Below, one piece after another: positions 10,601-16,816 of a stretch of DNA of 64,000 nucleotides. A program made the position numbers and the translations under genes. Source of the stretch: Roseiflexaceae bacterium (GTDB taxonomy: Bacteria > Chloroflexota > Chloroflexia > Chloroflexales > Roseiflexaceae); the NCBI GenBank assembly GCA_947450095.1, contig CANFUF010000001.1:21341-85340 (forward strand). Direction: 5' to 3'. The notes under the pieces were generated by a model. The model was given only the letters and a program-made list of their open reading frames with translations, ran no database searches and had not been told where the DNA came from. How positions within the stretch are numbered: the first letter of the stretch is position 1; every line of letters starts with the position of its first letter.

Positions 10601-11004
10601 CAGCCCAACAGGCGTGGCAATTGGCCACCCGTGGGGATAGCCAACCAACATCGGCGATTTACTACAACGACCAACCACCCGATATGATTTTTTATCAAGG
10701 GTTAGCGTGGCGGAAATTGGGGGATAATGGACGCGCCGAGGCGATATTCCAAAATTTGATTGCGTATGGACGAGCCCATGCCAACGAGCAGATCCGCACC
10801 GATTATTTCGCAGTATCGCTACCGAGTTTTCTCGTGTTTAATGATGACCCAACCCTGCGCAATCAAATTCATTGTCATTACATGCAGGCGTTGGGATTAC
10901 TCGGATTAACCCATCCAGATGCCATTGCCGCTTTTGATGAATTATTATCCCGTGACGCCCATCATCAAGGAGCACGCTACCATCGCGACTTTCGCCATCG
11001 TTAA
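7648..11004 (+). CDS. DUF5107 domain / tetratricopeptide-repeat protein
   Basis: A large soluble protein of 1118 residues. Residues ~15-370 match the DUF5107 pattern, including IPTYGIGEPLKQPLFLHQRV, YQGSSGVVYPYPV and ILPELGGRVQ, a family with a galactose-mutarotase-like fold. From ~490 onward there are many TPR units, for example NAMGLLLLRRGDFAAAEQFF, AYYNLGLALRYQARLDEA and VAWRNLGLAYVNHHQELAAG. No signal peptide or membrane helix is seen. In this family the N-terminal domain is thought to handle a carbohydrate and the TPRs to bind partners, but no reaction is established. An alternative start is the ATG at 7684, which has AAGTGAG upstream and begins just before the conserved sequence; the ATG at 7648 has no Shine-Dalgarno. 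The nearby sugar dehydrogenase gene and sugar-acid island suggest a role in carbohydrate metabolism. Confidence 0.8.
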   Translation: MTGLLHNEVSHIMGDSARIWSEVVSIPTYGIGEPLKQPLFLHQRVYQGSSGVVYPYPVIDRVFDEKRDQNYTAVFLENQYLKIMILPELGGRVQMALDKTNNYHFVYYNQVIKPALVGLTGPWISGGIEFNWPQHHRPSTFLPVDWRIVSNDDGSVTLWCSEVEQMFFTKGMHGFTLHPDKAVLQIDVQLSNRTSEPQTFLWWANPAVHVNDEYQSVFPPDVHAVMDHGKRDVSEFPIAKGTYYKVDYAPGTDISRYKNIPVPTSYMAYHSDYDFVGNYDHSRQAGMMHVANHHLVPGKKQWTWGNSDFGQMWDRQLTDEDGPYIELMCGAFTDNQPDFSWLMPGEEKRFQQNFMPYKNIGPASNANTDAVVHLHVAQDVAHVGVYVSSPLNCRVTLHHKGNLLWQRELPLSPTITLSEQVPLPADIADHELTLRVTNRANEQELISYTPPRERSGEIPAPATPAANPSDIASSDELFLNGLHLEQYRHATYHPEDYYMEALRRDPHDSRCNNAMGLLLLRRGDFAAAEQFFRRAISRLTSRNPNPYDGEAYYNLGLALRYQARLDEAFDAFFKATWNAAWQDSAFFELACIAGCQQRLPQALELARQALRRNWSHHRARFVEISLLRRLGRRDEAIASCQVALQLDPMDAGAANELVQLGAPTTIAESLRWDIPKFEAVALDYLACGDYDMALGMCSMAPQYGPMLHYLAAWIHALRGTPATATIDEQTGASTLTDWVQESLRVARLRTIDWCFPHRLIHVPMLQFALQHYPADGNAAYLLGNFWYAHQMPDRAIECWQHAVQYTPDNAVAWRNLGLAYVNHHQELAAGQDAYQRALALSPHDARLLYEADQLAQISGGDPTARLTRLANNMALVLERDDLTISYVTLLNIHGRYAEALDILTTRMFHPWEGGEGRVAAQHTIAIIGMAEQSMQAGQFRAAITFLQRAINYPVNLGEGKLPGANENNLHYLMGIAYAALGDNATAQQAWQLATRGDSQPTSAIYYNDQPPDMIFYQGLAWRKLGDNGRAEAIFQNLIAYGRAHANEQIRTDYFAVSLPSFLVFNDDPTLRNQIHCHYMQALGLLGLTHPDAIAAFDELLSRDAHHQGARYHRDFRHR

Positions 11005-11098
11005 GGTGTCGAAAACAATCCCGTCCGCCCACCAGTCAGCGTTGAATTTGCCCGTTGATCTGCGACATGCGTCGCGACAACAATAAAAGGAACCACCA

Positions 11099-12754
11099 AT
11101 GTTACCTCGTCTCCGTTTGGGAATCATGTTGAGTTTTGTGGTGTTTTTGATGGCGTGTGGCAGTAAACCAGCTGCTACCGTACCGACCGCCACTACCATC
11201 GATGCCATTGCCTCCACCATTGACGCCACCGCCACCACCGTCGATGCCACCACCACCGCCGTCGATGCCACCGCCACCGCCGTCGATGCCACCGCCACAC
11301 CAGGCCATCACAAGATGACGGCTACCGCCCATCACAAAATGACGGCCACCCCACATCACAAAATGACGGCCACTGCCAAAACAACCCCAGACACAAAAGT
11401 CACTGCAGTCGCCAAGTCAACGGAAACCGCAGTTGCAACAGTCAACGCCGTGGCGGTCGATGCCAAACCACGCCAACCAATTGCCGGTGGACCCACGTTG
11501 CTCGATAGTCGCATCGATGTCCGCCGCGTCACCGATGTCCCTGTCAACAGCATCCGCTTGGTCTATGACGCCAAAAATAGCAGCTTACTGATGCTTACCA
11601 TTAGCGATGGATTGCAACGAATTAATCCTGTTGATGGCAAAAAAACCGTAGTCGCAAGCATTACCGACATGCTAGGAGCTGCTGTTCCCGATGGTCTCGC
11701 TGTTGCCAATGACGGCACCGTCTATGTGGTCGGCAATGAAGCCGTCAAAACCATGACCAAAGCCGTAGTTCGCCGCGGGATCCCCAATGGGGCTGGGTAT
11801 ACGTGGGAAACCGTCGCCAGTACCGAACCATATCCCCGCAGTGATACCCCTTTTGACCACTTGTTCAATGGTATCGTCGTCAGCAACAAATGGATTTATG
11901 TCACCAGTGGTTCACGCACCGATCATGGTGAAGTCGAAACCCAAAACGGCGCCTTTCCTGATTTGCGTGAAGCTGCACTTACTGCCCGCATGTATCGTCT
12001 TGCCGCTGATAGCAAAGATGTCGTCCTCAAAAACGACGAAACTGCAGTCGCACCCTATGTCTATGCCCGTGGCTTCCGCAACGCCTTTGACCCCGCATTT
12101 GCACCAAATGGTGACTTATTTGTGGGCGACAATGGTCCTGATGCCGATTTGCCCGACGAACTCAATTGGGTCCGCCAAGGCGGTCATTTCGGTTTCCCAT
12201 GGCGCTTTGGTGATATCGACAATCCCCAGCGTGACCCCGCCTATGACCCCGCCAAAGACCTGCGCCTCCAGCCAGACTTTACTGCGGTACAAATCGGCGC
12301 CTATCACAACGACCCCACCTACCCTGCTGCCCCCGGAAAGTTTCTTGACCCGGTCATCAATCAAGGTCCCGCCGCCACCAATTACCGCGGTGTCGATGGC
12401 AAATCACATGATGCCGCCCAAGAAGGCAAAACGCTGGCAGGTATCACGCCACATCGTTCACCACTTGGATTAGTGTTCGCGAATAAAGATTTCCCCAAAA
12501 GCTGGCTTGGTAATAGCAAGACTCTGACAGGCTTCTTGTTGAGCTGGGGCGCAGCGGGTGGTACATTACCCGATCGTGGCCAAGATATGCTCGCACTCCA
12601 ACTCAGCAAAAGTGGTGACAACTACACCATGACTGCCCGCCAAATCGTCCGTGATTTGCACAACCCCATCGATAGTGCCATTGTGGGCGACAAAATCTAC
12701 GTACTAGAATACGGCGATAAAGTCGCAATTTGGGAATTCACCTTCCACGAATAA
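11099..12754 (+). CDS. Lipoprotein glucose/sorbosone dehydrogenase-like beta-propeller
   Basis: A 551-residue exported lipoprotein: signal peptide with lipobox LMAC (Cys20), then a low-complexity linker (~25-120) of repeated T(I/V)DATAT units and three HHKMTAT units. The rest is a six-bladed propeller of the GSDH/PQQ sugar dehydrogenase type, shown by ARGFRNAFDPAFAPNGDLFVGD, PDELNWVRQGGHFGFPWRFG and the closing IVGDKIYVLEYG. Such enzymes oxidise aldoses outside the cytoplasmic membrane, usually with PQQ and calcium. The repeated His-His-Lys-Met units in the linker are unusual. AAAGGA precedes the ATG by 7 bases. Activity and cofactor are inferred from family membership. Confidence 0.78.
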   Translation: MLPRLRLGIMLSFVVFLMACGSKPAATVPTATTIDAIASTIDATATTVDATTTAVDATATAVDATATPGHHKMTATAHHKMTATPHHKMTATAKTTPDTKVTAVAKSTETAVATVNAVAVDAKPRQPIAGGPTLLDSRIDVRRVTDVPVNSIRLVYDAKNSSLLMLTISDGLQRINPVDGKKTVVASITDMLGAAVPDGLAVANDGTVYVVGNEAVKTMTKAVVRRGIPNGAGYTWETVASTEPYPRSDTPFDHLFNGIVVSNKWIYVTSGSRTDHGEVETQNGAFPDLREAALTARMYRLAADSKDVVLKNDETAVAPYVYARGFRNAFDPAFAPNGDLFVGDNGPDADLPDELNWVRQGGHFGFPWRFGDIDNPQRDPAYDPAKDLRLQPDFTAVQIGAYHNDPTYPAAPGKFLDPVINQGPAATNYRGVDGKSHDAAQEGKTLAGITPHRSPLGLVFANKDFPKSWLGNSKTLTGFLLSWGAAGGTLPDRGQDMLALQLSKSGDNYTMTARQIVRDLHNPIDSAIVGDKIYVLEYGDKVAIWEFTFHE

Positions 12755-12774
12755 TAGTGCAGTAATAGGGTAGT

Positions 12775-13503
12775 ATGCCGCATCGTACCACTGACAATAC
12801 ACGCTTAGTGCGCAACGGACATATCTTTGGCTCATTGCTGAGCGAGCTCCAACAGCGTATCCGCAAAGGAGAATGGCAACCAGGTAGCCATTTACCGAGT
12901 ATTACGCATTTGGCACACTCGTTTGGCGTGAGCACAGGATCGGTGCGTGAGGCACTACGCTCGCTCCAATCGCTGGGAATGGTGCGTATCGAACATGGGC
13001 GTGGAGTCATTGTCATTAGTAATCAAATTGATGAAGATGTCCAAAACCCCCAAAACACCCCCACTATCGCCAATGTCGTAGCCTTGGCTGAAGCGCGGCG
13101 ACTCATCGAACCCGAGCTTGCTGCGCTAGCCGCCGAACGTGGCAGTGATATTGAGCTCACCGAAATCCTGCAACTTGCGATTACCATGGAACAACATGTC
13201 GTGGCAGGACTTGATTTTGGTGAATCAGATACTGCGTTCCATCATGCGATTGCCCACGCAGCCCACAACCCCGTCTTGAGTCAAATGATGATGAGTATGC
13301 ACGATTTGTTTTTGATGAGTCGGCAACTCACCAGCAAAGAAGTCGGCATGACCGATCGTGCGGTACGTTATCATCGCTTAATCGCCGATGCTATTCAGAC
13401 CCGCAATGCATCTCAAGCGCGCTTGCTGATGCTGGCCCACATGAATGATGCCCTTGGTAGTGTGCTCGCCATCGAAGCCCAGCAACAATCACAGAGCACT
13501 TAA
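12775..13503 (+). CDS. GntR-family (FadR/FCD subfamily) transcriptional regulator
   Basis: 242 residues. The N-terminal winged helix (~15-85) has the GntR pattern LPSITHLAHSFGVSTGSVREALRSLQSLGMVRIEHGRGVIV. The C-terminal all-helical FCD domain (~100-235) has His-containing helices (FHHAIAHAAHNPVL; YHRLIADAIQ) that in the family bind a metal and an organic-acid ligand. It opens the plus-strand arm of the sugar-acid island, 29 bases before the SDR gene, so it probably controls this island in response to a sugar acid. Its start is 20 bases after the dehydrogenase gene, with AGGG upstream of the ATG. Confidence 0.9.
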   Translation: MPHRTTDNTRLVRNGHIFGSLLSELQQRIRKGEWQPGSHLPSITHLAHSFGVSTGSVREALRSLQSLGMVRIEHGRGVIVISNQIDEDVQNPQNTPTIANVVALAEARRLIEPELAALAAERGSDIELTEILQLAITMEQHVVAGLDFGESDTAFHHAIAHAAHNPVLSQMMMSMHDLFLMSRQLTSKEVGMTDRAVRYHRLIADAIQTRNASQARLLMLAHMNDALGSVLAIEAQQQSQST

Positions 13504-13532
13504 GTTTTTGTAGTCAGAAAGAGCTTATACCC

Positions 13533-14360
13533 ATGCGTATCGCAGTAACCGGAGGCAATGGTGATTTAGCCCGTGTGCTCATCCCCATGCTTGTAGCCCA
13601 GGGTCACGACGTCAAAAGCCTCGACCGCACCTTGCCCGCACGCACCAGCGATAATCCACTCCCGGCCCATGCCGTCGTTGTCGACACCACTGATTATGGG
13701 CAAGTCGTGGCGGCGCTCACCGGCTGTGACGGCATCATTCACCTCGCAGCCCACCGCTCACCGATGCAAGCTCCTGACCACGTCGTCTACCACGACAACA
13801 CCGTCAGTAGCTATCATGTGTTGCTCGCCGCCGAAACACTCGGCATCCGCCATGTCTGTATGGCCTCCAGCATCAATGCCATCGGTGGCGTGTTTAGCAA
13901 AGCCCCGCGCTACGACTACCTGCCCCTCGACGAACTCCACCCTTGCTACGCCGAAGATGCCTATAGTCAATCAAAATGGGTACTCGAGCTCCAAGGTGAC
14001 GCCTTTGCCCGCCGCCGCAGTAATGTCGCCATTAGTAGCCTGCGCTTCCACGGGATTACTTCCCGCGAAAACGCCATGACGTACTGGGCCCACAACGCCG
14101 CCGGCATCAAGCACCTCTGGGGCTATGTCGACCCCAAGGCCGCCGCCCGTGCCTGTATTGCCGCCATGAACGTCACTTGGACCGGCCACAACGTTTTTTA
14201 TATCGTCGCCCCTGATGTGGCAAGTGACGTCGCCAGCGAAACCCTCGCCGCCACCAATTACCCCAACGCCACGCACAAACCCCAACTCACCGGCACCATG
14301 GGATTTTTTGATTGTAGCAAAGCCGCCAATCTACTTGGTTGGTACCATAACGAGGAATAA
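13533..14360 (+). CDS. NAD-dependent epimerase/dehydratase family SDR, uronate-dehydrogenase-like
   Basis: 275 residues, extended-type SDR. Rossmann motif TGGNGDLA (6-13), a conserved Ser pair at 112-113 (MASSINAIGG), and catalytic Tyr144-x3-Lys148 in AYSQSKWV. Its closest look-alike here is the SDR at 23190-24011, which shares SSINAIG, YDYLP and ELHP at the same places. Proteins of this kind include uronate dehydrogenases, which oxidise hexuronates to aldaro-lactones with NAD. The neighbours (GntR regulator, dehydratase, lactonase) support a sugar-acid role; substrate is inferred. The next gene starts 5 bases after its stop. Confidence 0.8.
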   Translation: MRIAVTGGNGDLARVLIPMLVAQGHDVKSLDRTLPARTSDNPLPAHAVVVDTTDYGQVVAALTGCDGIIHLAAHRSPMQAPDHVVYHDNTVSSYHVLLAAETLGIRHVCMASSINAIGGVFSKAPRYDYLPLDELHPCYAEDAYSQSKWVLELQGDAFARRRSNVAISSLRFHGITSRENAMTYWAHNAAGIKHLWGYVDPKAAARACIAAMNVTWTGHNVFYIVAPDVASDVASETLAATNYPNATHKPQLTGTMGFFDCSKAANLLGWYHNEE

Positions 14361-14365
14361 ATTTC

Positions 14366-15538
14366 ATGAAAATCACTGACATCAAGTGTTATCCATTGTG
14401 GATTGGCACACGCAATCAGCTCGTCATCAAAATCGAAACCGATGAGGGTATTTATGGCCTCGGCGAATCCGGCCTCAGTGGTCGTGAATTGGCGGTTATG
14501 GGTGCCGTTAACCACTTCCGCGAGTTTTTGATTGGCCAAAACCCGATGCACATGGGACGTATCTGGCAAGAACTCTACCGTAGCCAATACTTCGAAGGTG
14601 GTCGCGTATTGACCGCCGCCCAAAGTGCCATCGATATCGCCTTGTATGACATCGCCGGCAAAGCCCTCGGCGTGCCCGTCCATCAGCTCCTCGGTGGCCA
14701 ACAGCGCGATCACATCCCCTGCTTCGTCACCACCGGTGGCTCGACCCCCGACGAAATGCTCGCTAGCGCCCAATTGCTCTGGGATCACGGCTGGCGCGTC
14801 ATCCGCACCGGCATGCTGGCCCCCCGCAACCACGGCGAAGGCATCTTTGAGCCACGCGAGACGATTGGCCTCACCGCCAAAACCCTCATCAAAATCCGTG
14901 AAACATTGGGCGATGAACTGACGCTTGGCATCGACTACCACCATCGCTTGTCGTTGGCCGAAACGGCATCGTTTTGTCAGCGCATGCCCGTCGGTACCAT
15001 CGACTTCATCGAAGAACCCATGCGCGACGAAAGTCCCGAAGCTTACGAAGCCTTGCGCAAAATGACCCCCGTGCCCTTTGCCGTCGGCGAAGAATTCGCC
15101 AGCAAATGGCAATTTGCCCCGTTCATCGAACGCCATTTGACCGATTTTGCCCGCCTCGACATCTGTAATGTAGGCGGCTTTACCGAATCCATGAAGGTGG
15201 CTGGTTGGGCTGAAGCACACTACATCGACTTGATGCCCCACAACCCGCTCGGTCCCGTCTGCACGGCTGCCACCATTCACCTCGCAGCAGCAGTACCGAA
15301 TTTTGCCTGGCTGGAAGTACGGGTATCGCCCAGCGAAAATCTCTACAAGGGTGACGGCATCAACGACGTCGATGTCATCTTCCCTGTCAACCCCAAACTC
15401 AACGGCAACGCCTTTGACGTACCCCAAGCCCCAGGGCTCGGGATTGAATTCGACGAAGAAACCGCCAAAAAACATACCTGGAAGTTCTGGGAGGCACCAC
15501 ACTTACGCCGCCGCGATGGCTCAGTCACCAATTGGTAA
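14366..15538 (+). CDS. Mandelate racemase/muconate lactonizing enzyme family dehydratase, galactonate-dehydratase-like
   Basis: 390 residues, enolase superfamily. The N-terminal capping domain (~1-125) precedes a TIM barrel with metal-ligand strands visible as LGIDYHHRLS (Asp), IDFIEEPMRDE (Glu) and FAVGEEFASK (Glu). The His of HNPLGPVCTAATIHLAAAVPNF matches the catalytic His of the galactonate dehydratase type. These enzymes remove water from a sugar acid to give a 2-keto-3-deoxy acid. It sits 5 bases after the SDR gene and ahead of a lactonase. The exact substrate (galactonate, gluconate or an aldarate) cannot be told from sequence alone. Confidence 0.85.
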   Translation: MKITDIKCYPLWIGTRNQLVIKIETDEGIYGLGESGLSGRELAVMGAVNHFREFLIGQNPMHMGRIWQELYRSQYFEGGRVLTAAQSAIDIALYDIAGKALGVPVHQLLGGQQRDHIPCFVTTGGSTPDEMLASAQLLWDHGWRVIRTGMLAPRNHGEGIFEPRETIGLTAKTLIKIRETLGDELTLGIDYHHRLSLAETASFCQRMPVGTIDFIEEPMRDESPEAYEALRKMTPVPFAVGEEFASKWQFAPFIERHLTDFARLDICNVGGFTESMKVAGWAEAHYIDLMPHNPLGPVCTAATIHLAAAVPNFAWLEVRVSPSENLYKGDGINDVDVIFPVNPKLNGNAFDVPQAPGLGIEFDEETAKKHTWKFWEAPHLRRRDGSVTNW

Positions 15539-15546
15539 TCGGCAAC

Positions 15547-15580
15547 ACCCCCGAGAGAGAAACATTTCTTTCTCGGGGGT
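15547..15580 (+). other. Intra-operon hairpin before the lactonase gene
   Basis: Arms ACCCCCGAGAGAGAAA (15547-15562) and TTTCTTTCTCGGGGGT (15565-15580) pair with one G-T wobble. No T-run follows, and the ribosome site AAAGGAG is 7 bases downstream. It may stabilise or process mRNA, or lower expression of the lactonase relative to the dehydratase. Confidence 0.45.
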
Positions 15581-15599
15581 CTCACAAAAGGAGCACCCA

Positions 15600-16616
15600 A
15601 TGTCACAGATTCTCGTAGGAAGCTACAATACGCCCGATCACGCCGGCGTGGCACTCATGGAAGTCGATGGGAGCGGTACCTATCACGTCGTCAGCCAGTT
15701 AACTGGCATCGAGAATCCTTCATTCATGACCCAACACGGCAAATCCATTTATGCCGTGAGTGAGACCCCTACCGGTGGTGGCGTCGTCGCCATCATGCGC
15801 CAAGGAAATACCCTCAGCTACGGCGTCCGCCGCCCGAGTGGCGGTGGCTGGCCATGTCATGTGCGGGTGAGTAACGACGGGCACTTTGTAATTGCCACCA
15901 ACTACGGCACCGGTACCGTGGCGCTGTTGCGTATCGAAAGCGATGGCTCGCTCACCGGACTCAACGACCTCGCGTTCCACACGGGCAGTGGCCCTAATAC
16001 CGGACGCCAAGGCGAACCGCACGCCCATTCAGCCATCTTCACCCCTGATGGGGCCTATGTAATTGCGGCCGATTTAGGGACTGACGAGTTGGTGTTTTAT
16101 ACCATCAACACCCAAACCAATCAACTGGTACGCACCCATACCGTCAATACCCCGGCAGGCAATGGCCCACGGCATACGATTTTCCATCCCAATGGTCAAA
16201 TATTATACGTGGCCAACGAATTAGCCTGTAGCGTGTCAGTATTTGCGTATGCCAACGGTACACTCACCCACATCGCCGATCATTCAACAATCACCGGCGC
16301 TAACAACGACTTTACAGTGGCAGACATTCATATCAGCCCCGACCAACAATTCCTTTACTGCACGACCCGCACCGACAATACCATTGCCGCCTATCAGATT
16401 CTCGCTGACGGTAATCTCAACCGTATCGGGGTGTATAGTTGTGGCGGTGCCTGGCCGCGCAATTTCGCGATTGCACCAGACGGTTCATATATCCTCATTG
16501 CCTGCCAACACGACAATCATATTGCCGTGTTACCACGTAACACTACCACCGGTACCCTTGGCGCACGGGTGGCAACAATCCCCATGCATAGCGTCTCTTT
16601 TATTGAATTTATATAA
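15600..16616 (+). CDS. Lactonase family beta-propeller protein (6-phosphogluconolactonase-like)
   Basis: 338 residues from the ATG at 15600, which has AAAGGAG (15587-15593) upstream; a longer in-frame reading begins inside the dehydratase gene and is not credible. The seven-bladed propeller shows PFam Lactonase signatures: VGSYNTPD at the start, GGGWPCHVRVSNDG, NYGTGTVALLRI, GEPHAHSAIFTPDGAYV, GNGPRHTIFHPNGQILYVANE and GGAWPRNFAIAPDGSYILIA. The family opens sugar lactones to acids. Next to a uronate-dehydrogenase-like SDR and a dehydratase, it would convert an aldaro- or aldono-lactone to the acid used by the dehydratase. Confidence 0.85.
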   Translation: MSQILVGSYNTPDHAGVALMEVDGSGTYHVVSQLTGIENPSFMTQHGKSIYAVSETPTGGGVVAIMRQGNTLSYGVRRPSGGGWPCHVRVSNDGHFVIATNYGTGTVALLRIESDGSLTGLNDLAFHTGSGPNTGRQGEPHAHSAIFTPDGAYVIAADLGTDELVFYTINTQTNQLVRTHTVNTPAGNGPRHTIFHPNGQILYVANELACSVSVFAYANGTLTHIADHSTITGANNDFTVADIHISPDQQFLYCTTRTDNTIAAYQILADGNLNRIGVYSCGGAWPRNFAIAPDGSYILIACQHDNHIAVLPRNTTTGTLGARVATIPMHSVSFIEFI

Positions 16617-16635
16617 CTAATTTCCGCTTCACAAC

Positions 16636-16678
16636 ACCGCAAAACACAGTTACTGCAATTCGCAGTGTGTTTTGCGGT
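16636..16678 (+). terminator. Terminator after the lactonase gene
   Basis: Arms ACCGCAAAACACA (16636-16648) and TGTGTTTTGCGGT (16666-16678) form a 13-bp stem, with an inner ACTGC/GCAGT pairing. It is followed by the AT-rich stretch TATTTGTTAAT. It ends the plus-strand arm of the sugar-acid island. Confidence 0.75.
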
Positions 16679-16816
16679 TATTTGTTAATAAATTAATACT
16701 TAAATAGTTTTGTAATTTAGCTGTAACTATAATTCATGTATATTAATATATTTTTTTAAATTTATTGCTATTATTACTCATAGTATTATTGATGTTGATA
16801 TTAAGGGTATGATGTA

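Noticed and set aside
14258..15502. 414-codon open frame opposite the galactonate-dehydratase-like gene
   Set aside because: Gly/Phe/Val-rich antisense shadow of a well-conserved enzyme.
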